Assembly: GCA_963169055.1 (NCBI GenBank) | Contig: CAUJFU010000010.1 | Coordinates: 1-15,000, forward strand | DNA from: Myxococcota bacterium | GTDB lineage: Bacteria; Myxococcota_C; UBA6777 | Direction: 5' to 3' | DNA length: 15,000 bases | In this document: positions 1-8,800 of the stretch, one piece after another | Layout: every line of letters begins with the position of its first letter | Position numbering within the stretch: position 1 is the first letter of the stretch | The notes under the pieces: generated by a model | Seen by the model: the letters and a program-made list of their open reading frames with translations, nothing else | Database searches by the model: none | Told to the model about the DNA's origin: nothing | Translations under genes and position numbers: made by a program

Positions 1-2
1 GT

Positions 3-74
3 CTTGGGCCAACTCACGGCTCTTTGAGTGCTCAGCTTCTTTCCGAGTCCCTGCTGTTCCTTGGGCCAACTCAC
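3..74. repeat. 15-bp direct repeat, two copies 57 bp apart
   Basis: The 15-mer CTTGGGCCAACTCAC occurs at 3-17 and again at 60-74. The bases between do not look repeated, but the window starts too close to the first copy to tell whether this is the end of a longer tandem array with a 57-bp period. No gene is convincing in 1-210: the only open frame on the plus strand (28-210) has no ribosome binding site and a composition typical of chance. Confidence 0.5.
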
Positions 75-111
75 ACCTCATCCAAAATCCGCCCACTGCG
101 TGATCGTAAAA

Positions 112-149
112 CGTAGGAGCAGCCCCCTGTGGCTGCCCGACCATAGGGC
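112..149. repeat. REP-like palindromic element
   Basis: A GC-rich inverted repeat, GCAGCC (119-124) and GGCTGC (131-136) around a 6-nt loop, is embedded in the context GTAGGAGC...GCCC followed by an imperfect second arm. Intergenic palindromes starting GTAGG(G/A)GC and ending GCCC are a common class of REP-like repeats in many bacterial genomes, and this one resembles them by eye. It lies 75 bp beyond the stop of the minus-strand gene that ends at 211. Read on that strand the hairpin is followed by CCTACGTTTT, so it might also help end transcription, but the U-run is short and displaced. Confidence 0.4.
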
Positions 150-210
150 GTCTACAGCGGATCACTCCCAATCGAAGACTCTCTCCAGATTTCGTATGAT
201 TCCTATTTGA

Positions 211-3200
211 TTAAGTTTCTGATGTTTTTTTGCTCGTAAAAAATCCAGTAAACCGCACAAGCGCCTCCAACAACCCGATGCTTTGGTCGTCTCCGAGCAC
301 CCACCCCCGCAGTTGGCCGACTTCTGTTCGGCTCAAGATCGCTCCTGCATGGCTCGCACGATTGCGCAAGCGCAGCAGGTCCGTCAAAACAAAGACAGCC
401 TCTCGTCGGAGGTAGTTGGCGGCTGGTTCGCTTTCGGCGGCAGCAGGTGCTGCGTGTTCGGACTCATAAGCCGCAAGCAAGACCCGCAAAGCTTCGTTGG
501 CATGGGGGTTTTTCTGTCTCTCTTCTTTTCCGTCTTTTTCGCGTACAACCTCCACATAAAATAGCCGCAAGGCATCTCCCAAGGTCAGGCGATTTTGGGT
601 GGGCAGCAGACGGCTTCGACATGGGGGCAGATCGGCCAACATCTGCCCTCGCTCTAAAGCAAAAGCCATCAAGGGATCCACCCAATAACGATTGATGGCC
701 CACTCCACAACCCGCGAAAATTGCAAGGCCACGGGTGCGTGATCATCCCTTGGCGAAAGGGCCGATTGCCACCACAACCGCTCAGCTTGCAGCAACATCT
801 CTCGATGGTTGTATGGAAATTCACGCAAAAGAATTTGATGTCTTTTTTTAAACTCTTCAACTTTTTTTTCTAACAAATTTTCATGTTCGTTCTGTTTTTT
901 TTCTGGATATTGTATGGTTTGGTGCATATCAAAAAGTGCTTTTTTTAACGTTCCTTTTTCTGAGGAAATTTTGCGAAGTGTTTGCTTTAATTTTGATTTT
1001 TCTTCTTGCAAACTGGAGAGCACATTTCCTTGCGTTTCTTGTTTTTGTATCTTTCTTTCCAACTTTGTCGCGTGTTTTTGTTGCTCAGCATAAGCATCCA
1101 CAAGTCCTATAAAAAACTGATGGAAGATATCTTGTAGCTCTTTTCTTTCCATGATGGCTGGGAAAAATCGAAGCGCGGCTCGGGCGGCCTCCTCCCATTC
1201 TCCGCAACCTGCGTAGGTCAACGTGTAGAGCAAAAAGCCGAGGGGGTGCATGGGCGGATCAGCATCAAAAACAGCGGTGTCGATCTTATTTAAGAACGTA
1301 CGCGCTGTTTCCCATTCTTCTCGTAAAATATGATAAAGACACAACAAAAAAACTAGCTGTGGTGGTTCTTGTCGGGTCGATTGCAGATGCGCGCTGATCG
1401 CTTCAAAGCGTGAAGACAAACGCGCAAAGGTTTCGTTGTCTTCGCCCTCTGTGCTTTGCTTTAACAGGCCAAGGCGTTGAAATAGCGCTTCTAAGAAGGC
1501 CAGCGCAGTTTCGTGATCGTTTTGTTGTGCATAGACCTTTTCTAGCCACCTCATACCCTGTGCTTCGTCGCCGCTGCGCAGTTGAGAGACGCCCCAAGCC
1601 AACTCAAAACGCTGTGGTAATTGACTTCCCACCAAAGGCAGGCTTTCAAGATAGGCGGTCGCTTCGGCCTCGGATGCAAACAAGGCACGAACGCGCTCTG
1701 GTTCGCCTCGGCTTGCCCATCCCACAGCCAACAGCGCGCCTGCAAAAGCGTTTTCGGCTTTGTTTTCTTCCCATCCGTGAACAAGGATCGGCTCGATCTC
1801 TGCAAAACGCCCCATCATCACGAGATGTTCATAAGCATAGCGCGTGACGCCCGGGAGCTCCCCGTAGGTCACAAGCAACGGCTCGATCTTTTGCAAAAGA
1901 TCCTCGTCTTCACCGTGCCGCACATAGCGAAAAAACAAGACGCCCATGCGCAAAAAGAACGTTTGTAAGCTGATCTCTTCTGCAATCGCCGCTTCAAAAG
2001 ACTGCAAAGAAGCCCATATATCGGGAGGAATCTCTTTGTTGGATAACCACCACAGCGCGACTTCATACAAACAGAGGCTTGGAAGTTTCGAGGCTTGACG
2101 CATCACGATCCCAAAACTCTCTGCTTTTTCCTTGGAGTGCTTTTCTTCTGTTTTTAGACGACCCCGCCAGTAGTGGAGGTGTGGGTCGTTTGGATAGATT
2201 GACAAAAGTTCTCGGCAGATCGCAAGGATCGTTTCAGGCTCCCCTTGTTTGTCGAGCAGGAAAAACAGCCCATGCAAGGAACCCACAGTCTCTTCGATCA
2301 GCCGCTTCCATAAAAAACGGCCTACTTTGAGCGATTCTGTCCACGAGGCCAACAAATCACACGTCGAAACGAGGCGTTGGGTGGTGTACACCAGAGCGCT
2401 CAACAAATACCCGTAGAGTGGGCTTTGTTGGAAAAAAAGCTCGACTCTCCAAGCTTCTGCCAACAATCGCGGGATGCTATGTTTTTCTGATAATTCTTGA
2501 TAAAACTCTGGAAAAAAAGAAGCGCAATGCAATAGAAACATACGCAAGACTGGAGAAGGTTGTGTCGAGATTTTTTCTTGAAGTGCTTTGCAAAGGAGTA
2601 CGATTTCTTGCGTTGGAAGAGGTATGGTTTGCTGAAACTCATTGGACAAACGAAGCAGATGTCCCCCCATATCAAACCAAAAGAGCGGATCATCTTCGGC
2701 GAGCAGAGCAGACAGCAGGGTTTGCAGATAAGCATCGCGCCGCCCGAGCGAAGACAACGCATCCAACTCCGATAAGAATAGGCCACGCAGCTTACAACGC
2801 TCGGCAAGAGGAATTTTTTGCAAAAGTGTGAGGGCTTGTTCCCATGCTTTGGGAGTTCGTTGGTTCATCTGTTCGCTGATGATCCGAAGGTATCGCTGCT
2901 GTTCGGGGTGGAGAAGGCGTAGGAGATCCTTGGAGTAGGCGTGATTTTTGGGCAGACGCTCTGACAAGGGCCGCCACTTGGGTTCGAGCGAAGGAAGCAA
3001 GGCGGTGGGTTGGAAGGGTTTGAGGGCCGAGTAATCGGGAAGATCGGAGGAGGACGAAATCAGGGCGGCGAGTTTTGGGGAGAGATCGAACGGTGTGGAG
3101 GATTCTTGAAACAGCATCCGCATCGCTTCGGCGGATTCGGCGGTGGGAATAAATTCGGCTTCTGCTCCCTCGATCTCAGCGCTCTCTTGGCGTTCATTGC

Positions 3201-3270
3201 GCATACAACAGCGCTTGTACTTTTTTCCACTTCCGCACGGGCAAGTCTCATTGGGTCCGATCTTTCGCAA
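211..3270 (-). CDS. SEC-C motif protein with TPR-like body, coiled coil and HEPN-like C-terminus
   Basis: 1019 residues, function unknown. Residues 3-22 form a SEC-C motif (C10-x-C12-x8-C21-C22), a zinc-binding element best known from the SecA tail and found in many unrelated proteins. Residues about 100-720 are helical; parts such as 340-395 read like TPR repeats. Residues about 728-818 are a Lys/Glu/Gln-rich coiled coil, encoded by an unusually A-rich stretch. The C-terminal 200 residues are helical and contain RNRASH (R969, H974), which fits the R-x4-6-H motif of HEPN ribonuclease or nucleotide-binding folds. No signal peptide or membrane segment is seen, so it is probably cytoplasmic. The start is TTG at 3270, chosen because AAGGAG lies 7 nt upstream and the SEC-C motif begins directly after it. 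It is divergent from the barrel gene. I do not recognise it as a named family. SEC-C is clear, the coiled coil likely, HEPN tentative. Confidence 0.92.
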   Translation of the reverse strand: MRKIGPNETCPCGSGKKYKRCCMRNERQESAEIEGAEAEFIPTAESAEAMRMLFQESSTPFDLSPKLAALISSSSDLPDYSALKPFQPTALLPSLEPKWRPLSERLPKNHAYSKDLLRLLHPEQQRYLRIISEQMNQRTPKAWEQALTLLQKIPLAERCKLRGLFLSELDALSSLGRRDAYLQTLLSALLAEDDPLFWFDMGGHLLRLSNEFQQTIPLPTQEIVLLCKALQEKISTQPSPVLRMFLLHCASFFPEFYQELSEKHSIPRLLAEAWRVELFFQQSPLYGYLLSALVYTTQRLVSTCDLLASWTESLKVGRFLWKRLIEETVGSLHGLFFLLDKQGEPETILAICRELLSIYPNDPHLHYWRGRLKTEEKHSKEKAESFGIVMRQASKLPSLCLYEVALWWLSNKEIPPDIWASLQSFEAAIAEEISLQTFFLRMGVLFFRYVRHGEDEDLLQKIEPLLVTYGELPGVTRYAYEHLVMMGRFAEIEPILVHGWEENKAENAFAGALLAVGWASRGEPERVRALFASEAEATAYLESLPLVGSQLPQRFELAWGVSQLRSGDEAQGMRWLEKVYAQQNDHETALAFLEALFQRLGLLKQSTEGEDNETFARLSSRFEAISAHLQSTRQEPPQLVFLLCLYHILREEWETARTFLNKIDTAVFDADPPMHPLGFLLYTLTYAGCGEWEEAARAALRFFPAIMERKELQDIFHQFFIGLVDAYAEQQKHATKLERKIQKQETQGNVLSSLQEEKSKLKQTLRKISSEKGTLKKALFDMHQTIQYPEKKQNEHENLLEKKVEEFKKRHQILLREFPYNHREMLLQAERLWWQSALSPRDDHAPVALQFSRVVEWAINRYWVDPLMAFALERGQMLADLPPCRSRLLPTQNRLTLGDALRLFYVEVVREKDGKEERQKNPHANEALRVLLAAYESEHAAPAAAESEPAANYLRREAVFVLTDLLRLRNRASHAGAILSRTEVGQLRGWVLGDDQSIGLLEALVRFTGFFTSKKTSET

Positions 3271-3277
3271 CGAGAAT

Positions 3278-3283
3278 CTCCTT
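3278..3283 (-). promoter_or_regulatory. Ribosome binding site deciding a TTG start
   Basis: On the minus strand AAGGAG is followed by a 7-nt spacer and then TTG at 3270. An upstream ATG at 3293 lies in another frame, so the Shine-Dalgarno match and the intact SEC-C motif together settle TTG as the start. Confidence 0.75.
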
Positions 3284-3312
3284 TATCCATCAAACGTCAA
3301 CGTAAAGCGCCG

Positions 3313-3341
3313 AGAATACACAGCACGAAACAGCAGCGCAA
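3313..3341 (-). promoter_or_regulatory. Candidate sigma-70 promoter for the SEC-C gene
   Basis: On the minus strand TTGCGC (3341-3336) is followed by a 17-nt spacer and TATTCT (3318-3313). This would give a leader of about 35 nt before the TTG start at 3270. The -35 box matches the consensus at three positions and the -10 box at four, so the call rests mainly on spacing and location. The -35 box overlaps the dyad at 3337-3357. Confidence 0.3.
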
Positions 3342-3357
3342 GAGCGTACATCTTGCG
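3337..3357. promoter_or_regulatory. Perfect 7-7-7 inverted repeat, candidate operator
   Basis: CGCAAGA (3337-3343) and TCTTGCG (3351-3357) are exact reverse complements around a 7-nt centre. The 21-bp dyad lies in the 210-bp region between two divergent genes. It overlaps the candidate -35 box of the SEC-C gene and sits just upstream of the candidate promoter of the barrel gene, a natural place for a dimeric regulator. A hairpin role is less likely because no U-run follows on either strand. Confidence 0.4.
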
Positions 3358-3366
3358 ATCGAATCG

Positions 3367-3394
3367 TTGCTTCGGCTACGCTTGCGGGTATTGT
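3367..3394 (+). promoter_or_regulatory. Candidate sigma-70 promoter for the barrel gene
   Basis: TTGCTT (3367-3372), a 16-nt spacer and TATTGT (3389-3394) precede the gene starting at 3481, giving a leader of about 80 nt. Match quality is modest; position is the main support. Confidence 0.25.
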
Positions 3395-3466
3395 ATTCGC
3401 AACATTTCAAACAGGTCGTGTGTTTGCCTCTGGTTTGTTTGCGAAGCCACCCGATCCACCGAGGGT

Positions 3467-3472
3467 AAGGAG
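3467..3472 (+). promoter_or_regulatory. Ribosome binding site of the barrel gene
   Basis: AAGGAG with an 8-nt spacer to the ATG at 3481. It favours this ATG over the next in-frame ATG five codons later; both leave the signal peptide intact. Confidence 0.75.
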
Positions 3473-3480
3473 TTCACATC

Positions 3481-5775
3481 ATGCGCCTCCCCACAATGCG
3501 CCCGTTGTTCGTGCGCTGTCTTGCTCTTATGTTTTTGTTTTTTTTGATTCCTTCGCAGGCTATCGCGATCAAAGCCACATGGGAGCTGAGCTTTGGTCCT
3601 CGTTTTAATTGGGATTATCGAACGCTTAACAACAGCGGAGATTCGTTGTCTTTTGATGAGAATCTTGTTGCGGGTTCGCTGCTTGCGGGATTTGAAACCG
3701 AAGTGGAATGGAGCGATTTTGTTCACTCCAAGCTGCGGCTGGATCTAGGGGAGTTGCTCGTCGGGCAGCGAAAAAATAGCACACGCGATGCGTTTCGTGT
3801 CGAGTGGAACAACACCATTCTTCACCCCGCCCAGACGGGAACCCCCGTCAATCCGATGGATATCTTGTTGCGTGAATCTTTTATGATCCGCGAATTGTAT
3901 ACCCATGTGTACTTTGCAAAAGATCAATGGATTGGGGTCCGTGCGGGGATCATGAATCTCAGCCTTGGGCGTGCGGCGATCTATGATAACTATGCGCTAG
4001 GCATTCGTTTTTTGATGGATCTGTCCGAGCGTGAAGCAGCGGTAGCCCCTTTTCGTTTGAAGGTCGATGCTTTTTTGCCGGACAGTACATTTTCTGCGTC
4101 GGGAAAGAAAAGTCCTGTCCTTCATACTTCGTTTGAGTATGTTTTTGATGATGAACATAGCGCAGGAATTTCTTTTGCATATATGTACGACGGAGATTCT
4201 CTTGGTGGGTTACTTTTGTATCCGATCTTGCGCGACAGTATTCTTGCGGGGCTGTCTCGTCAATACAATCAACGTTACAACCCTGATCTTGAATTCAATT
4301 GTTTGACGGAACCCCAAACCCCCCGAAACCTTGACGAACCATACAAAATAGCGAAAACAAGTCATCAAAAGGCTTATGATGAGTTGCAACAATGCGAATC
4401 GGGGGCTGTGCAATGCGATGAAAGAAAACTCGCCAGCCTACGCTCTCTCTTGGCGGTTCCGGCGGAGATCGACGGTATGACGGCGGTGGCCAAATCGCAA
4501 CAAGAACGAGGCGTTATCCCGGCAGGAGCGCCGTTGCCGCGTACACACTTTTTAAACGCTTGTTCGGGCCGAATGGAATCCCAAGGGCATCACTTTTGGG
4601 TGGGTGTGGAGGGCGCTTTTAAGTGGAAGAATCTGAAGATCGAAGGGAGCGCGCATCTTTATTACTCGAAGATGTTGTTGGTGCTTTCGCGTGAACCCCA
4701 AGTCCGCCCTCCGAGCTTTCTGGATCGCACGTTGCCACCGGCATTGCGTGAGCGGTTGAATCGTCTTGGGCAGCAAAGCCAACCGCTCGTCACGCAGCAA
4801 GTGAACCGAGAGACTCCTGAAACCATCGTGGACGATATGCCTTTGACGGGCTTGGGGTTTGCGGGTCAATTGAAAGTGACCTACGACTGGCATCCGATGT
4901 TTTCGAGTGCTTTGTTTTTTGTTTTTTTAAGCGGCGATAGCGTAAAAGTGCGAGAAGGCGAGACCATCCATGCTTTTATGGGGATCGCCCCTCAATTGCG
5001 CTACACCAACATCTTCTTCAATGGCGGGATCAACTCGGAATCTTCGCAGCGGAACATCAGCATCGCCGGAATGACGGGGCGAGGCGTGATCGCGCCCGGT
5101 TTTGTTTTGCGTTTTCATATCGATCAAAAGATCGCAGCCTCGAAAAAGAAGAAAAAAGCCAATCAGAAAAAAGCAAAAAAACAATTAAAAAAGAAAGCCG
5201 CAGGCGAAAAGAAAAAGCAAGGCAAAACAGGAAAAGAAGAAAAGGAAGAAGAAGAGGAGGAGGAAGAAGAGGAAGAAAAAAAAGCGCCTGACGGAAAAGC
5301 CCTGCTCAAAACGTCGCCTCCCAGTAAAGAGGGCCAAACGCCTGCGCCCAAGGCCGCCGACAGAACCAAGCCGCTGTCTTCTGCTGCACCCAAAGCCACC
5401 GTGCAAGCAAAAGCATCCTCGACGCCCAAGCCCACAGCACCCGCAAAGAAAAAAGCGGATGAGGAAGAAGAGGAAGACGAAGAGGAAGAAGAGGCCGAAG
5501 AGGAAGAAACTGAAACCGTGAGCGTTGTCGAGGTGATCTTGAAGGGAGCGCCATTGTGGTCACAGGCCCTTCCGTTGGCCTCTTTCCAACAAGGCGTGCG
5601 CCCGGGAACCTTCTATGGTTTCGAGATCGATCTCGAAGCAACGTATCGCATCACGCCTTGGATGAGTGCTGCCTTTGAATTGGACTTTTTCTTCCCGGGG
5701 AACTTTTTCGCCGAAGCCCGCCCGCCGAGTTTTTATTTGACTCTTTTGGTGGGATTGAATTTTAAGTTTCAATGA
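3481..5775 (+). CDS. Exported, probable outer-membrane beta-barrel protein with Lys/Glu charge-block insert
   Basis: 764 residues. An N-terminal signal peptide is clear: basic n-region, hydrophobic core at about 14-24 and an AIA cleavage site near residue 29, with no lipobox. The mature part has many alternating hydrophobic/polar strands with aromatic girdle residues (for example 30-60, 75-100, 145-200), as in outer-membrane barrels. Residues about 265-365 are a non-strand loop with four cysteines (274, 305, 312, 361) that could pair in the periplasm or outside. Residues about 553-680 are low complexity: a Lys block, a Glu block, an Ala/Pro/Lys linker and a second Glu/Asp block. Barrel-like strands then resume to the C-terminus, which ends NFKFQ rather than in the usual terminal Phe. 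Two stops follow in tandem (TGA TAA). Transport, adhesion or a structural role cannot be told apart, and I recognise no named family. The next gene is convergent, 77 bp away. Confidence 0.92.
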   Translation: MRLPTMRPLFVRCLALMFLFFLIPSQAIAIKATWELSFGPRFNWDYRTLNNSGDSLSFDENLVAGSLLAGFETEVEWSDFVHSKLRLDLGELLVGQRKNSTRDAFRVEWNNTILHPAQTGTPVNPMDILLRESFMIRELYTHVYFAKDQWIGVRAGIMNLSLGRAAIYDNYALGIRFLMDLSEREAAVAPFRLKVDAFLPDSTFSASGKKSPVLHTSFEYVFDDEHSAGISFAYMYDGDSLGGLLLYPILRDSILAGLSRQYNQRYNPDLEFNCLTEPQTPRNLDEPYKIAKTSHQKAYDELQQCESGAVQCDERKLASLRSLLAVPAEIDGMTAVAKSQQERGVIPAGAPLPRTHFLNACSGRMESQGHHFWVGVEGAFKWKNLKIEGSAHLYYSKMLLVLSREPQVRPPSFLDRTLPPALRERLNRLGQQSQPLVTQQVNRETPETIVDDMPLTGLGFAGQLKVTYDWHPMFSSALFFVFLSGDSVKVREGETIHAFMGIAPQLRYTNIFFNGGINSESSQRNISIAGMTGRGVIAPGFVLRFHIDQKIAASKKKKKANQKKAKKQLKKKAAGEKKKQGKTGKEEKEEEEEEEEEEEKKAPDGKALLKTSPPSKEGQTPAPKAADRTKPLSSAAPKATVQAKASSTPKPTAPAKKKADEEEEEDEEEEEAEEEETETVSVVEVILKGAPLWSQALPLASFQQGVRPGTFYGFEIDLEATYRITPWMSAAFELDFFFPGNFFAEARPPSFYLTLLVGLNFKFQ
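5229..5284 (+). repeat. 56-nt uninterrupted homopurine tract inside a gene
   Basis: Every base from 5229 to 5284 on the plus strand is A or G. It encodes the first Glu-rich block of the barrel protein and is preceded by an A-rich Lys block. A second, shorter GA-rich stretch encodes the acidic block around 5455-5515. Such tracts can slip during replication and can form triplex structures; whether they do so here cannot be seen from one sequence. Confidence 0.8.
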
Positions 5776-5817
5776 TAAAACTTACGCGGTTGGAAGGTTT
5801 TTGTGGGGCGAGGTGGT

Positions 5818-5862
5818 GAGGGAGACTATTCGAGGGAGGCTATGGAGGGAGACTATTCGAGG
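5818..5862. repeat. Tandem repeat spanning the stop codon of the transglutaminase-like gene
   Basis: An 18-bp sequence (GAGGGAGACTATTCGAGG) occurs exactly at 5818-5835 and 5845-5862. Between the copies lies a diverged third unit, so the block reads as three tandem 13-14-mers starting at 5818, 5832 and 5845. On the minus strand the gene's LE-stop falls in the 5845 copy. The 5818 copy lies 27 nt further on in the same frame and carries a second LE-stop, so readthrough would add only eight residues. No clear terminator hairpin is seen in the 77-bp convergent gap. Confidence 0.75.
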
Positions 5863-8800
5863 ACCATATTGGAGTCGTAGCGGGCGGTTCGATCGTACAT
5901 TTCGATACGGCGTTTGTCGGTGCTGTACGCGCCATCCCAGAGCGGGACGGTGGGATCGCTCCACGTCTGGTCGGAGAGGAAACGGCTTCCATCGGCGAGC
6001 GAGACTTCGGCCCAGATGTGGTAGCCACGGAAGCCACCCGACGAGGTGTTGGCGGCGCCCGATGCAAGGCGTGAATCGATGCCTGCTTGTTGCAACAACA
6101 GATGTTCCAAGATGCACTGGTGACGGCACACACCGCGACCAAGCTTGACCAGCTCGCCGAGCGGGACGCGGTGGTTGTCTTCGAGGAGTTTGTGGTAGCC
6201 TTGGGAGTTGGCGTCCGAACTGCCCTTGTCGCTGGGGTATTTGACGGTATGGGAGGTGTAATCCATCAGTGCGGAGATGCACTCTTTTTGGCGTTTGGCG
6301 AGTTGATCGGCGCTGAGTCCAACGAGCGAGCCGTCTTGGGGGAGGTAGCGATCGATGATGGGTTGCGCGTTTTGGAGGAATTCTTTGAGTGCGGGATCGG
6401 TGTTGACGTTGATTGTCACATCCGAATAATAGGACGAGATCGGCTTGAAGTAGTGAGGGTTGTTTGCGCGGCGGATATCGGTGAGGGGGACGGTTTTTGT
6501 GGTGGGTTCGGTGGCGTTGGGTGGGGTGTAGCGGACGGTGTAGTTGCCGTTGGCATCGAAGGAAAGGATCTCCGCTTGGAGTACGCGGTGATTGCTTTCA
6601 AAGGGTTTACCTTCTTCGGCGACGGTGCTTCCGCGAGGATCGTACCATTCCATGTCGATCTTGTCGCCGACGCCGTAGTTGGTTTGCAAGACATAACGGC
6701 GTCCGTCGATGCTTTGGGGAACTTGGACGTTGATCTCGCCTTCTTTGCCGATGGTTGCGCGAAATAGCGCGGGTTCGGTGCGACCATTGTAGGGTTGGAT
6801 GGCACCGTCGGAGCCTTGGGCGAAGAGCTGTTGGCGTCCGTTGTTTTGGACTTGATAGATGAATTGTTGGTGTCCGCCGTCTTGACCGGTGGCAAGGACT
6901 TCAACGGTCGCGTTGGGGAATTGCTTACGCAGCGCAGCGACGGGGCCTTCTCCGCGCAGGGTTTGTTCTGCAACGACGTCCAAGATCTCGACAGCTTCGC
7001 GGCCACGGACTCCGATGCGATCTGCTTGCCAAGGATGGCGCAATGTATCGGCTTTGACGGCAGTTCGGACATCAAGGCCGACTTTGTTGTAGAATTCGGC
7101 CAATCCAACGGGCTTTCCGTTGATGGTACATAGTGGAACTTCTTTGCCTTGGACTTTGTAGGAGGCGATGCGTTCGAGCTTGTTGAAGTCAAAGGTGGTG
7201 CGATCGGGCCATTCGGCTTTGTAGTCGGAGATGATATTGCGAAGTTGTGTGAGGCTGTCGCCTTGGATGGGGCCGCCGTGGTGCTTGCTCACGACTTCAA
7301 GGGCGCGACCGATGTTGTCGATGCTCATGCTGGAGCGCAGGTTCTCTTGGAGCAGCCCTTTGACGTATTGCGCGGCTTCTGTGGAGAGTTGGGTGGTCCC
7401 CCAACGAGGTGGGGTTGCGCTGAGTTCGCTGAGGCGGGGCTTGAGTTGCGTGTGGAGATCTTTGACTTGCGTAGTAAAATTCTTTTGAAAGTCTGCGTAG
7501 TCCAATTTTCCTGTGGCTGCACCGCCCGCTTGTTCTTGGTACGGAGCCACGGCTTCTTTGAACATCTCAAAGGCGGCGGGAGGCATGGGTTGAGAGGGAG
7601 AGGTGGGTGTTCCCCAAGAGGAGGGGAGTTGGTTGGAGAAGAGAGCGCCTGCTTGTTGGAGCGAACGCTCTAGGCGTTCAGCGGCTGCTTTGTCTTGGAG
7701 GTTGGGCAACAGGGTTTTGACGAAGGTCGCTTGGTCTTTGGTCAGCGGGAAAGTCCCGAACTTGGGCGGATTGGCGTCAAGAGCAGGTGTCAGCGACTCG
7801 ACAACGCGTGCGTTGGTGATGTTGGCGATCTCTTTGGGAGCGTCTGTGGCGAAGGTGCCGTACACAAAGGAGGATTGGGGATATTTTTCGACATAGCCTT
7901 CGAGGATACGGCTCATGTGTCCGACTTCTTCACCATCCCAAGGCTTGCTGTAGTCGTTGTTCAGCTCTTTCCATGTTTTCATTCCGTTGGTGATGTTCTC
8001 AACGGCGGCCTCATTTTTGGCAAAAGTCAAAGCGTTCAGGCCAAATTGCGCAGTCTCGCCGTCGACTTTTTTCCAATCGATTTGCAGGTTTTCTGTACGA
8101 AGTTTGTCGAAGGTTTCGAGGAGCTTTTCGGATTGATCAGGTTTTTTGATCTCGGCGAGAGTGGCTTTTTGGGTATCACTGAGGGTGGCTTTTTCCAAAC
8201 CGCGTAGCAAGAGGGCTTGCATGAGGGGTGCGGGGGCCGTTTTGGCTTGGGCAAGAACAGCGTCGATGGTCTTGCCGTCCCATTTTTCGGCGGTGTCTGC
8301 GAGCGCACCCGCAGCGGCGGTGGCGGCGGTAAATCGGCGGTATTTTCCGGGGGCTTCTTGTTCGACGGAGAGTTGGGTTTGCATCACTTGGACGAGTTTT
8401 TCTTGGAGTGCGCCCAAGCGGTCTGCGGGGACGCTTTGCATCTGGCCGGATTTGGTGAGGCTCCAGAGAGCTTCGTTAAGCTGAGCTGAGGCGGGTTGCG
8501 TGTCCATCTTGAGCAGCGTGTTGTCAAGGGCCAAGGATCCGTCATCTTCGACGCCCACAACACCCCTTGCGAAGGACTTTTCAGCGAGAGGCTCGATCGC
8601 TCCTGTGAAGCTGTTTTGCTGAACCATCAGATCCAACCAACTGACAGAACCTGTGCGCGCTCTTTCTCGCCCTTCTACGGACAGCGGTTGTTTGTTGTCG
8701 AGCTGGCCCAAGAGTTGGTTGACGGTGGCGCGGCGCGAAGCGGTGCTGGTATCGAGCTTTGTGCCGCTGATACCATCGCCCAAGGCTTGTTTGAGGGTTT

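Noticed and set aside
5776-5852. Bidirectional terminator between the convergent genes
   Set aside because: Only a weak AT-rich pairing (AAAAC with GTTTT) is visible, with no GC-rich stem; not reportable as a terminator.
6087-6767. 226-codon plus-strand open frame
   Set aside because: Antisense to the catalytic end of the transglutaminase-like gene, whose Cys-His-Asp set proves the minus frame is the coding one.
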